A stretch of 64,000 bases of DNA from Oceanicaulis sp. GTDB lineage: Bacteria > Pseudomonadota > Alphaproteobacteria > Caulobacterales > Maricaulaceae. The stretch covers positions 1,676,813 through 1,740,812 of the forward strand of contig CP157796.1 of NCBI GenBank assembly GCA_040112665.1. The letters run 5' to 3'. The notes below the pieces were generated by a model that did no database searches, was not told the DNA's origin, and saw only the letters and a program-made list of their open reading frames with translations. Position numbers and translations under genes: made by a program. Within the stretch, counting starts at the first letter, position 1, and every line of letters begins with the position of its first letter. Of the stretch, positions 1 to 9,236 are shown piece by piece.

Positions 1-488
1 GCGCGGGGATCACCCTGGATCATGTCCAGGGCGAGCTGCACCTGCAGCTGATCGAGCCGACGCCGTCAGGCTATTCCAGCGGCCTGCGCTTTAACGCGCG
101 CGCCGCCGTGCGCGACGGCGCGCCTGACGAGCTCGGCGTGACCTGGCTTCATCAATGGCGGCTCGACGAGAGCTGGCGCGTGCGTGCGATGGCGTCCGTG
201 GATCGCGAACTCGGTGCGGGCGCCTCGGACGACTGGTTCCTGGAGGCGCGCGCAAGCGTCTACAGGTCGTTCGGAGACGGGTTCGCGCTCGGCGTCGAGA
301 GCTTCAACGATTTCGGCGCCATGGGCGTGAGCTTCGGCAGTTTCGACGACCAGAGCCACCAGCTGGGCCCGGTCGTGAGCGGGGAGATCGACGCGGCGGG
401 TCTGGAATGGTCGGTGGGCGTGCTGTTCGGGCTGTCGGACGGCGCCGACGATCAGGACCTGATGCTGCGCCTCGAGCGCGCGCTCTGA
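1..488 (+). CDS. C-terminal part of a predicted outer-membrane beta-barrel protein (5' truncated by window edge)
   Basis: The reading frame is open from the first bases (codons in phase with position 3) to a TGA at 486-488, so the true start lies upstream of the window. About 161 residues are visible. They show alternating polar/hydrophobic strands with aromatic residues, separated by short turns, and end in a strand followed by Leu-Arg-Leu-Glu-Arg-Ala-Leu. A tract reading HQLGPVV, then LEWSVGVLFGLSDG, resembles the last strands of transporter-like outer-membrane barrels of the MetA-pathway/CopB type common in Proteobacteria. This is a weak family assignment from style rather than from a diagnostic motif. 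A GC-rich hairpin follows the stop. Confidence 0.55.
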   Translation, partial: AGITLDHVQGELHLQLIEPTPSGYSSGLRFNARAAVRDGAPDELGVTWLHQWRLDESWRVRAMASVDRELGAGASDDWFLEARASVYRSFGDGFALGVESFNDFGAMGVSFGSFDDQSHQLGPVVSGEIDAAGLEWSVGVLFGLSDGADDQDLMLRLERAL

Positions 489-511
489 GCGCCGCCCTTC
501 TCAGGCGGCGC
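489..511 (+). terminator. GC-rich hairpin after the first gene
   Basis: The arms GCGCCGCC (489-496) and GGCGGCGC (504-511) pair perfectly across a 7-base loop directly after the stop codon. No T-run follows, so this is only a possible terminator or 3'-end stabiliser. Confidence 0.35.
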
Positions 512-565
512 CGAAGGCGTCGGACGCTGTTGCTTTGAGTATTCATCGGGCCGGCTGCGCCGTTG

Positions 566-643
566 TAATATCGCCTATGCGTCCGATCAGGGCGACGTTC
601 CGATTATCCGGAATTGCTACGGAAAAGCGATAATATCGCCTGG
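566..643. promoter_or_regulatory. Two direct copies of TAATATCGCCT upstream of a secreted protein gene
   Basis: The 11-mer TAATATCGCCT occurs at 566-576 and again at 631-641, 65 bp apart. The second copy lies inside a short inverted repeat GCGAT-AAT-ATCGC. The stretch is AT-rich compared with its surroundings and lies upstream of the GTG start at 718. It may contain operator or promoter elements; no recognisable -10/-35 pair could be fixed. Confidence 0.3.
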
Positions 644-717
644 AACATCATTCTCATTGAGTGTTCGTTCCCGGTTCTCTAAACCGCGATTTCACGGGTG
701 ATTTACTGGGGGGGATC

Positions 718-1698
718 GTGGTTAGAACGGCGTTGGCCGCATGTTTTGCGGCGTTGCTTTGCGAGTCGGCTGCATCCGCGCAGATTTTCGGTTTTGGCGG
801 CGAGGCGGGCCAGGTTCAGCCCGACGCGGCGCCGCGTTACGGACAGCATGTTTTCGGGACCGGCGGCGAGCCCGATCCCTATGTCATCGCGATCCGCTCC
901 GGCGGTGATTACGCGGCGCGCCGGTCCGGCTTTCCCGACCGCTGCTACGGCGTCGTCACCGAAGAACCCACCATCGTGCTCGATCATGTGGGCGGTGCGC
1001 CCTCGCTGAGCATCTTCACGGCCGGCCGGGCCGACACGACCCTCGCGATCATCGATCCGTCCGGCGCCTGGCGCTGCGACGACGACGGGGCGGGCCGGGG
1101 CACGAACGCCGCGCTGACCTACCGGTCGCCGCAGCCAGGGCTTTACCGGATCTGGGTCGGCGATTTCAGCGACCGCGAGTCCAATTCGACCCTTGTGATC
1201 TCGGAAAGCTCGCCCTTCGCCCACCCTATCGGCCGGCCGAACGCGCGCGCGCAGACGACCCCGGCTGTAGAGCTGAGCCTCGCGCCAGGGTTCACGCCCG
1301 ATCCGCTCACCATCGACGTACGCACCGGCTACGGCGTCGAGCTCGGTTCGCTCGACGTGTACGGCGAGGAGCAGTGGGGGCGTTGCTCCGGATCGGTGGG
1401 CGAGACGCCCAGCGCGGTGGTGGACTGGGCCGGTGGCGGCACGCTCTCCTTCGTGGCGGACGGCGAGTACGACTACGTCATGGACGTCCGGCCGCCCTCG
1501 GGCGAAGCGATCTGCAATGACGACGTCGGCGAATTCGACGAGCGGGCCGGCCTGACCTTCGAAAACGCGGAAGCCGGCTTCTACAGAATCTATGTCGGGC
1601 TGTTCTTTGGGGGAAACAGCGAGGTGGACGCCACGCTCACGATCTCCAACGGCCCGATCGTGGTCGACGACCGCCCGTTCAACCCCGGTTGGCCGTAG
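718..1698 (+). CDS. Secreted protein with two PPC-like beta domains
   Basis: The predicted product has 326 residues. The GTG at 718 was chosen because a G-rich Shine-Dalgarno-like tract precedes it by about 5 nt and the protein then begins directly with a signal peptide (hydrophobic core at residues 4-15, likely cleavage after Ala-Ser-Ala at 19-21). A longer reading from the GTG at 661 would bury the signal. Two homologous halves follow, at about 50-163 and 195-311. Each has an early Cys (C76, C223), a Cys-Asp/Asn-Asp-Asp motif (C120, C266) and a closing GLYRIWVG / GFYRIYVG strand, which is typical of bacterial pre-peptidase C-terminal (PPC) type beta domains. The paired cysteines suggest a disulfide in each half. 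No catalytic domain is present, so it is probably a binding or structural exoprotein. The next gene starts 11 bp downstream. Confidence 0.7.
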   Translation: MVRTALAACFAALLCESAASAQIFGFGGEAGQVQPDAAPRYGQHVFGTGGEPDPYVIAIRSGGDYAARRSGFPDRCYGVVTEEPTIVLDHVGGAPSLSIFTAGRADTTLAIIDPSGAWRCDDDGAGRGTNAALTYRSPQPGLYRIWVGDFSDRESNSTLVISESSPFAHPIGRPNARAQTTPAVELSLAPGFTPDPLTIDVRTGYGVELGSLDVYGEEQWGRCSGSVGETPSAVVDWAGGGTLSFVADGEYDYVMDVRPPSGEAICNDDVGEFDERAGLTFENAEAGFYRIYVGLFFGGNSEVDATLTISNGPIVVDDRPFNPGWP

Positions 1699-1709
1699 GA
1701 CTGGAGCGC

Positions 1710-2795
1710 ATGATGAAATCGGTTTTCGCACTCGCCGCGCTCCTCGCCGGCCTTTTCTCCGCCGCCGCGTTCGGCCAGCAAGCGCCGTTCTACGGCCAGC
1801 ACCTGTCCGGCGAGTACGGGCTGTACGACCAGTCGGGCGCGCGCGTGTGCACCGTGCGGCTGACCGACCAATTCAACCAGCTTCGCGAGACGTTCCAGAT
1901 GGATGCGCGCGACTGCCCCGAACCGATCGCATCCGCCGCCCGCTGGGAGCTTGAACGCGGGATGGGGACGGGCCGCCATCAGATCGCTTTCTGGTCTGGC
2001 GGTTTCACGCCGGCCTGGCGCGGCGCGGTTCCCAGCCGAGAGGCCGAAGTCTGGGTCGGAGAGGGGTCGGACGGGACTAGCTACCAGTTACGGCCCGAGA
2101 GCGAGAGACCGCGCGCCTGGTTGCGCGGCGAGCCGCAGGCTCAGCGCCGCGCGCTTGAACAGGCGAACCGCTTGCGACCCGGCGATCTTCTGGGCGTATA
2201 CCGGCTGAGCCCGCGCAACGGGTATCCGCGCGAGTGCTATCTGACGCTGTTCAGAGGTCCGAACGGGGGCGGCCGCGTCCGCGTGGAAGGCGAGGGCTGC
2301 GGGCCGTTCGCCAACGCCGACCGGTTCAGATATCAGCAAGGCCGGGTCGTGATTTTTGATCGCCGCAATCAGGGCGTATGGGGCGGCGACGTGCGCCGGC
2401 CCGACGGCGCCATCCGCATCGTCGGCGGCGATCGCCAGATCGGCCAGTGGGAACTCAACCGGCTCGGCGCCGCGCTCCCGCGCACGGCTGAAACCGTAAC
2501 GATGGAGACGCTGGCGGGCCGCTGGACGTTCGAGGAGAACGGCGCGCGCTGCGCAGTGACGCTTCTGGCGGACGGGCGGGTCGACGCGGCGTTCGCCTGC
2601 GAAGACCCCGCGCAATTGTTCGGAAGCTGGCGGCTGGAGGGCGATCTCGTCGTCATCTCCGACAGCTCCGTTTTCAACCCGTCCGACATCTGGCGCGGGC
2701 GCGTGGTCGACATGAACACGATCGAGGGGCGGGGTACGGACGTGATGGTCGGCCTGCCGCCGCGGCGCGTCGGCCGGTCCGCCCTAAGACGCTAG
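1710..2795 (+). CDS. Secreted protein with three AprI/Inh-like (protease inhibitor-type) domains
   Basis: The product has 361 residues and starts at the first of two adjacent ATGs (1710), with TGGAG just upstream. A signal peptide spans residues 1-23. Three similar beta-barrel units follow at about 31-130, 159-252 and 267-345. Each begins G-x-Y/W-x-L/F, has a Cys starting a strand (C47, C176, C281), a second Cys about 16-22 residues later (C69, C197, C297) and a strand resembling W-R-L-E-G-D-x-V-V-I. The third unit best fits the AprI/Inh family of periplasmic metalloprotease inhibitors (also Omp19-like). The assignment rests on motif layout and is moderately secure for unit 3, weaker for units 1-2. 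It is probably co-transcribed with the preceding secreted protein. Its TAG shares a CTAG with the stop of the convergent gene. Confidence 0.65.
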   Translation: MMKSVFALAALLAGLFSAAAFGQQAPFYGQHLSGEYGLYDQSGARVCTVRLTDQFNQLRETFQMDARDCPEPIASAARWELERGMGTGRHQIAFWSGGFTPAWRGAVPSREAEVWVGEGSDGTSYQLRPESERPRAWLRGEPQAQRRALEQANRLRPGDLLGVYRLSPRNGYPRECYLTLFRGPNGGGRVRVEGEGCGPFANADRFRYQQGRVVIFDRRNQGVWGGDVRRPDGAIRIVGGDRQIGQWELNRLGAALPRTAETVTMETLAGRWTFEENGARCAVTLLADGRVDAAFACEDPAQLFGSWRLEGDLVVISDSSVFNPSDIWRGRVVDMNTIEGRGTDVMVGLPPRRVGRSALRR

Positions 2796-3511
2796 AACCC
2801 GCCTTCGTCCAGACGCTCGCCACGCCCGCGCCGCATCAGCAGGCGGCCGGCGATGACCATCCAGGTGATCAGCGTGAAGCCGGCGATGCGCTCGACCGCG
2901 CCGTTATACGCCTCCGGCGTGACGATGAAGGCCGGCCAGGCGATCAGCCAGGCGCCCGCCGCGATGAAGCTGAACCGGTAATACCCGGTGTCGAGCTCGC
3001 CGAGTTCCCTGGCCAGCAGCCCGAGGGCTGCGGCGAACAGCAATCCGATCACCAGGGTGAGCGGCTTGTGGAAGACGAACCCGCCCGGCTCGCCGTCGCC
3101 ATAGGCGTTGTGCCAGGCGAGCAGGACGACGCTGAGCCCGGTGAGCGCCATGACGGCGCAGCCCGCGATGAAGCGCGGATTGCGCCCCAGGCTCCAGTGA
3201 TGAAGTCCGGCCGCGATCGCGACCAGGCCCAGCCCTTCCAGCGTCAGCCCAAGATCGACCCAGATCGAGTGCGGCCCCGCCGCGCCCTGGGAGACGGTGT
3301 TCGCGACGAAGTTCAGCTGATCGTTCAGCCGCACGGTGATGATGTCGCCCGAAAGCCCGGCCACCGCGCCGAGCACGGCGGCGATCCCGCAGGCGAACAG
3401 AACCGGATGCGGCACGGCGGGGCGGTCCGGTCGGAGGGCGTCGATGATGCGCATGGGAGGGAAATGCGGCCGGCTCGCCGATGGTTTCGCGCTGCGGCGC
3501 CTGTCCCACAC
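2792..3511 (-). CDS. DUF998-like integral membrane protein
   Basis: The product has 239 residues. The GTG at 3511 is favoured because AGGGAG lies about 8 nt upstream; an internal ATG (3454) lacks a good ribosome site. Six hydrophobic segments can be seen, at about residues 37-57, 86-103, 116-132, 150-169, 178-198 and 208-226. The pattern of six helices with a conserved H-N between helices 3 and 4 and short charged loops resembles the DUF998 family, whose function is unknown. The C-terminus is basic (Arg-Arg-Gly-Arg-Gly-Glu-Arg). It is transcribed alone, convergent to the inhibitor-like gene with a 4-bp overlap at the stops. Confidence 0.6.
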   Translation of the reverse strand: MWDRRRSAKPSASRPHFPPMRIIDALRPDRPAVPHPVLFACGIAAVLGAVAGLSGDIITVRLNDQLNFVANTVSQGAAGPHSIWVDLGLTLEGLGLVAIAAGLHHWSLGRNPRFIAGCAVMALTGLSVVLLAWHNAYGDGEPGGFVFHKPLTLVIGLLFAAALGLLARELGELDTGYYRFSFIAAGAWLIAWPAFIVTPEAYNGAVERIAGFTLITWMVIAGRLLMRRGRGERLDEGGF

Positions 3512-3581
3512 GGTTTTGCTCCCTGTCCGGACCGAGTCCGGCTAGCGTTCAGGCTCGAACCCTTTAGCGCTCGGGGCCGCC

Positions 3582-4256
3582 ATGAAACGCGACGAGATCG
3601 AACGGCTGAAACACAACGCCCGGCTGGACGTGCGCATGCCCGATCAACTCAAGGACGAGTTCCTCGCCCGCTGCCGGGAAGAGGGCGTGTCCAGCGGCGC
3701 GGTGATCCGGTCGATGGTCGTCGATTATTTGCTGGCCCAACCCCGGCGATGGCCGGACATGACGGTGGGCGTGAAGGAGGCGATCACGAAACGAGCCGAA
3801 TGGTTGCTGGGCGGCTTGGGCGGGGCGGCGACCGCCGGTCTCGCCGCAGCGGGATTGCTGTTCGCGCCGCTGGCGGGCGCGGAAGATTATGTCGTGGACT
3901 TCGACCTCGCCCTTCAGGAGGCGACCGACAACGAGCTTCGGTCCAACCGGATCGAGACCACGGTGCGGCTGACTTCCGGCGAACCGCTCCGCTTCGAGCT
4001 GCCCCATGCGCGCAGCGGATCGGCTGCCGAGTTCGCGATCGAGCTGACCGCGTCCCCGTGCGCGCCCGCGCCCGAGCGGGCGTGTCCGGAGAACGGCGTG
4101 GCGATCGGCATGGTCATCACGCGGCTTTCAGACGACGTGATCCTGTCTTCACCCCGGCTGATCGTCGCGGCCGGACAGCCCGCGCAGATCGAGGTCGGCC
4201 ACCAGCCGGGCGTGCAGATCCTGGTGAACCTGCAGGCCGATACGGTCGCAGAGTAA
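3582..4256 (+). CDS. Ribbon-helix-helix domain fused to a membrane segment and a predicted periplasmic domain
   Basis: The product has 224 residues. Residues 13-52 look like a ribbon-helix-helix DNA-binding unit: a basic strand ARLDVRMP (13-20), helix 21-33 and helix 38-52 ending V-V-D-Y-L-L. After a short linker, residues 74-98 form a Gly/Ala-rich hydrophobic segment ending in A-G-A. The remaining ~125 residues are acidic/polar, beta-rich and contain two cysteines (in SPCAPAPERACP), as expected for an exported domain. The layout suggests a membrane-bound regulator of ToxR-like topology, or an RHH-like cytoplasmic tail used for other interactions. The function is not recognised. It is monocistronic, and a symmetrical terminator follows. 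Confidence 0.6.
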   Translation: MKRDEIERLKHNARLDVRMPDQLKDEFLARCREEGVSSGAVIRSMVVDYLLAQPRRWPDMTVGVKEAITKRAEWLLGGLGGAATAGLAAAGLLFAPLAGAEDYVVDFDLALQEATDNELRSNRIETTVRLTSGEPLRFELPHARSGSAAEFAIELTASPCAPAPERACPENGVAIGMVITRLSDDVILSSPRLIVAAGQPAQIEVGHQPGVQILVNLQADTVAE

Positions 4257-4274
4257 TCCGGCGGCGCGAAGCAA

Positions 4275-4302
4275 AAAGGGCGGCTCGATCGAGCCGCCCT
4301 TT
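4275..4302. terminator. Bidirectional terminator between convergent genes
   Basis: This is a perfect 28-nt palindrome whose halves are AAAGGGCGGCTCGA and its complement. It has A's on the left (4273-4277) and T's on the right, so it can terminate both the + strand regulator gene and the - strand groEL transcript. Confidence 0.85.
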
Positions 4303-4330
4303 CCGTTTCAGCCGTGAGCTGCGGGACTTC

Positions 4331-5977
<1,647 letters not shown>

Positions 5978-6019
5978 TCAAACGGTTGAACTTTGAAAGG
6001 GATCGTCGCCGGGCGCTGA

Positions 6020-6331
6020 TCAAGCGGCCTTCGCGGCGGACTTGCCTTCCAGGATGCCCAGGATGTCGGACTCTTTCATGATCAGGAGTTCCTGACCGTC
6101 GACGGTCACTTCGGTACCCGACCACTTGCCGAACAGGATCCGGTCGCCGGCTTTCACGTCCAGCGGACGCACCGTGCCGTCTTCCTTGATGGCGCCGCCG
6201 CCGACCGCGACGATTTCGCCTTCCTGCGGCTTCTCCTTGGCGGTGTCGGGAATGATGATCCCGCCCTTGGTCTTGGCTTCTTCCTCGACGCGCTTCACCA
6301 GCACGCGATCGTGCAGAGGACGAAAATTCAT
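6020..6331 (-). CDS. groES: Co-chaperonin GroES (Hsp10)
   Basis: The product has 103 residues, slightly longer than the typical 95-97 because of an Ala/Lys-rich tail (EGKSAAKAA). The signature [16 protein letters not shown], the mobile-loop region ([13 protein letters not shown]) and [14 protein letters not shown] are intact. It caps the GroEL ring. It is the first gene of the groESL operon, with a CIRCE element and promoter about 70-130 bp upstream. Confidence 0.98.
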   Translation of the reverse strand: MNFRPLHDRVLVKRVEEEAKTKGGIIIPDTAKEKPQEGEIVAVGGGAIKEDGTVRPLDVKAGDRILFGKWSGTEVTVDGQELLIMKESDILGILEGKSAAKAA

Positions 6332-6401
6332 TGCCGTAGCTCCGTGTCTGAGCGGTTCCGCTCGTTCAGGATTTCATCAGGTTTAGCCGCCGGACGGCGT
6401 G

Positions 6402-6428
6402 TTGGCACTCGCCGGGCCCGGCTGCTAA
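6402..6428 (-). promoter_or_regulatory. CIRCE operator (HrcA binding site) of groESL
   Basis: TTGGCACTC, a 9-base spacer and GGCTGCTAA (6402-6428) match the CIRCE consensus TTAGCACTC-N9-GAGTGCTAA at 15 of 18 arm positions. It lies between the groES start and the promoter, which is the standard position for HrcA repression of heat-shock chaperonins. Confidence 0.85.
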
Positions 6429-6436
6429 CGAGCGCC

Positions 6437-6465
6437 GAGGTAAGACTGGGGCGGAAATGCGTCAA
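6437..6465 (-). promoter_or_regulatory. Probable groES promoter
   Basis: Read on the minus strand: TTGACG (complement of 6460-6465), a 17-base spacer, then TACCTC (complement of 6437-6442). The predicted transcription start falls at the edge of CIRCE. The -35 hexamer is good and the -10 is weak, as is common in alphaproteobacteria. The rest of 6466-6692 shows no other gene. Confidence 0.55.
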
Positions 6466-6692
6466 GGGGCGGGGGAAGGCCGGAGGCGAAAAAATTTCGC
6501 GGTTCCAATCGATCGCCCGAATTCCGCCGCGAAACGCCGCGATCACCCCTGAGCGGAGCGATCCGGCCCGCCTCGCGTTACAGGCCTTCACGACGGGTTC
6601 ATGCGCCCGCCGTTTAAATGGGTTAAGAAGGGCGGCCGGACGGTTCCGCCATGAAGCGGGTCCGCCGCTTACGTTCACAAGGAGACGCTTTG

Positions 6693-7355
6693 ATGATCCT
6701 TCGTTCTCTCACCGCCGCCGCGCTGGCCCTGGGCCTGGCCGCGGCGTGCACCACCACCGACCAGTACGGCAACGTCACGCGCAACAACGCCGGCACCGGC
6801 GTTCTTCTGGGTGCGGCCGGCGGGGCCCTGCTCGGCACGCTCGCGGGCGGCGACGACGCGCGCAACGCCGCGGTCGGCGCTGCGGCTGGCGCGGCCCTCG
6901 GCGGCGGCGTCGGGGTCTATATGGACCGCCAGGAAGAAGCCTATCGCGAGCGCCTGCGCGGCTCGGGCGTCTCCGTTCGCCGCGTCGGCGACGAGCTCAT
7001 CCTGACCATGCCCGGCGACATCACCTTCGAGACCGACAGTTCGCGCGTCGCGCCGCGCTTCGATCCGGTGCTGTCTGACGTGGCCGACGTGATGATGACC
7101 TACCCGGCCACCTATGTGGACGTGATCGGTCACGCCGACCAGCGCGGCGACGCCAGCTACAACCAGGCGCTTTCCGAACGCCGCGCCAGCGCGGTGGCCG
7201 CCGAGCTGATCGCGCGCGGGGTGAACGGCGACCGGTTCTACGTCGCCGGCATGGGTGAGCGTCAGCTGCTCGACCCGGCCAACAACCCCACCGCCTGGGC
7301 CGCCAACCGCCGGGTGGAGATCAAGATCTCTCCGCCCCGCCGCGGCACCATGTAA
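6693..7355 (+). CDS. OmpA-family lipoprotein with glycine-zipper segment (YiaD-like)
   Basis: The product has 220 residues. The ATG at 6693 has AAGGAG 8 nt upstream. A lipoprotein signal ends in the lipobox L-A-A-A-C19, so the protein is predicted to be anchored in the outer membrane. Residues ~35-75 are a glycine-zipper stretch (GVLLGAAGGALLGTLAGG and a second Gly/Ala block). Residues ~100-215 form an OmpA-like peptidoglycan-binding domain, with VDVIGHADQRGD, NQALSERRASAV and the closing NRRVEIKI. The domain binds meso-diaminopimelate-type peptidoglycan and tethers the outer membrane to the wall. It appears monocistronic, with a hairpin terminator 27 bp after the stop. Confidence 0.93.
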   Translation: MILRSLTAAALALGLAAACTTTDQYGNVTRNNAGTGVLLGAAGGALLGTLAGGDDARNAAVGAAAGAALGGGVGVYMDRQEEAYRERLRGSGVSVRRVGDELILTMPGDITFETDSSRVAPRFDPVLSDVADVMMTYPATYVDVIGHADQRGDASYNQALSERRASAVAAELIARGVNGDRFYVAGMGERQLLDPANNPTAWAANRRVEIKISPPRRGTM

Positions 7356-7381
7356 TCAGCGCCCTTGCGGCCTGAACGAAG

Positions 7382-7411
7382 CGGCGCGCTCCATCCGGGG
7401 CGCGCCGTTTT
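7382..7411 (+). terminator. Intrinsic terminator after the OmpA lipoprotein gene
   Basis: The arms CGGCGCGC (7382-7389) and GCGCGCCG (7400-7407) form an 8-bp stem followed by TTTT. Confidence 0.8.
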
Positions 7412-7494
7412 CATGTTCACGGTTCGGCAACCTCCCTTAACGCAGGCTATTCTCCACGCGGCGCGTATCGATTCGCGCCTTTGACGGGGGAGCC

Positions 7495-8679
7495 ATGCCG
7501 CGCGCGGGCGACATACTGGTGGTGCTCACCTACGCCATGGTGGCCGTGGTGGCCGCGCTCGGATTCGACCGGCTGGGGCTGATGAACACCCAGATGGCCT
7601 GGTTGATGGGCGCGCTGGTCTTCCTCATCGCCGGCCAGGTGCACAGCGCCGCGGTGCGGGCGCAGGAAAAATCCCTGTTCGAGGACGAGCTGCACCAGCT
7701 CAAGGCCGCCAATCTCTCCATGCTCGAAGAGCTCGAGGCCGCCCAGGCGCGCATCGACGAACTCGCCCAGACCGGAGGCGGCAAGCCCGGAGAGCCGGCC
7801 CGGCAGGACGAGACCCTGCTCGCCGAGATCCTCAGCCGGCTCGACAAGGCCAAGGCCGAGCCCGAGCCGGTCGAAATCCGCGCCGACGCCGCCGATATCG
7901 TCCGCGACGCGCTCGACGCGAACCGGGTCGATCTCTATCTGCAGCCCGTGGTCGGCCTGCCCCAGCGGCGCACCTATTTCTACGAGGGCTATACGCGCAT
8001 CCGCGACGCAGAGGGCCAGGTCATCCCGCCCGGCGAGTTTCTGGCCGCCGCCGAGCAGGCCGGACTCATCACCGATGTGGACAATCTGCTGCTGCTGCGC
8101 TGCGTTCAGATCGTACGCCGTCTGACCAAGTCCGATCGGCGTGTGGGCGTGTTCTGCAACGTCTCGATCCGCAGCCTGGCCGACGAGGACTTTTTCCCGG
8201 CCTTTCTCGATTTCCTGCGCCGCAATTCCGATCTCGCCGGCGCGCTGATCTTCGAGATGCCCCGCGCCGCCTTCGAGGCGCGCTCGGCCGTGGCGGCGCG
8301 CAACATGGCGCGCCTTGCCGATTACGGCTTCCGCTTCTCGCTCGACCAGATCAGCGATCTCAATATCGACCTCGCCGAGCTTCAGCGCGCCGGCGTGCGA
8401 TTCCTGAAAGTCCCCGGCCGGCGCCTGATCGAAGCCGCCCATGGCGGCGAACCGATCGCGGGCCGCGAGCCCGGCGCGGTGCGTCCTGAAGACATGGCCG
8501 GACTGTTCGCGCGCTATGGCGTCGATCTGGTCGCCGAGAAGATCGAGGCCGAAGCCACCGTCGTCGAAGTCCTCGATCTCGACATCGCCTACGCCCAGGG
8601 CCACCTCTTCGGCGCCCCGCGCCCGGTCCGCGACGACGTCATCACCGCCGCCGACCAGGAGGTGCGGCGGACGGGGTGA
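7495..8679 (+). CDS. tipF: TipF-like EAL-domain protein (polar flagellum assembly)
   Basis: The product has 394 residues, with GGGGGAG just before the ATG. Two membrane helices (about 8-24 and 34-48) are followed by a coiled coil (55-92) and an EAL-type domain (135-385). This is the architecture of Caulobacter TipF, a c-di-GMP-responsive factor that recruits flagellar switch proteins to the new pole. The catalytic E-A-L is replaced by E164-G-Y, and several metal ligands seem absent. The domain is therefore probably a c-di-GMP sensor and not a phosphodiesterase, as described for TipF. A different membrane-bound degenerate EAL protein cannot be excluded. Its TGA overlaps the GTG of the next gene. 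Confidence 0.75.
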   Translation: MPRAGDILVVLTYAMVAVVAALGFDRLGLMNTQMAWLMGALVFLIAGQVHSAAVRAQEKSLFEDELHQLKAANLSMLEELEAAQARIDELAQTGGGKPGEPARQDETLLAEILSRLDKAKAEPEPVEIRADAADIVRDALDANRVDLYLQPVVGLPQRRTYFYEGYTRIRDAEGQVIPPGEFLAAAEQAGLITDVDNLLLLRCVQIVRRLTKSDRRVGVFCNVSIRSLADEDFFPAFLDFLRRNSDLAGALIFEMPRAAFEARSAVAARNMARLADYGFRFSLDQISDLNIDLAELQRAGVRFLKVPGRRLIEAAHGGEPIAGREPGAVRPEDMAGLFARYGVDLVAEKIEAEATVVEVLDLDIAYAQGHLFGAPRPVRDDVITAADQEVRRTG

Positions 8680-9236
8680 GCAGGAAGGAGGAGCGTAAGC
8701 GAGAACGCGAACGGTTCTTCGCCAAATGGGCGATGACCAGAGTGTTCCCGTCCGCAAGCCTAATTGACCAAGCCGCCGGTTCCGCTGATTTCCTCGTCAC
8801 ATCGGAGAATTTCGCATTCTACTTAGAATGCACAGAGGTGTTCGTTGATCGCAGTGAGCGAAAACGCGGCTCGTTTTTAAGGCAACGCGAGCGACATGAA
8901 GATCGATGGCTCGACGCGGTCCGACTCGAATACGCCTCTCAGGCGGGCCCGCCCATCCGGGCTCAGGTGCTCTTGCCCCCAAGTGACAGACAACTGCCCG
9001 ATGTTGCATCTACTGTAGCGGAGTTGCTCAAGAAATTGCCTTCGAGCATACCGACCATCTTCGAGACACCAATTCGTTTTAGACTATCTTCGGGAGTGGT
9101 GCTTCACGTAAGAGAGAGTGTGGGGACCGAGCCGTGGTCAACTCCACGGGCAGGCTGGATGGTGTCAGACGTCGGCCCGCTAGTGGATAATGTCGTTCGC
9201 GAGAAAGCGAGGAAGATCGCTTCTTACTCTCGCTAG
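8676..9236 (+). CDS. Hypothetical protein, compositionally atypical
   Basis: The product has 186 residues. The GTG overlaps the preceding TGA (GTGA), and AGGAGG lies about 13 nt upstream; an internal ATG at 8733 is an alternative start. The gene is clearly less GC-rich than its neighbours and uses codons rare elsewhere here (TTA, ATA, AGA, ACT), which suggests acquisition by transfer. The N-terminus is very basic (RKEERKRERERFFAKW). A tract ADFLVTSENFAFYLECTEV has the spacing of the D...ExK strands of PD-(D/E)XK nucleases, with Thr where Lys is expected; this is only a resemblance. No family is recognised. An AT-rich 158-bp gap follows it. Confidence 0.6.
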   Translation: MSRKEERKRERERFFAKWAMTRVFPSASLIDQAAGSADFLVTSENFAFYLECTEVFVDRSERKRGSFLRQRERHEDRWLDAVRLEYASQAGPPIRAQVLLPPSDRQLPDVASTVAELLKKLPSSIPTIFETPIRFRLSSGVVLHVRESVGTEPWSTPRAGWMVSDVGPLVDNVVREKARKIASYSR

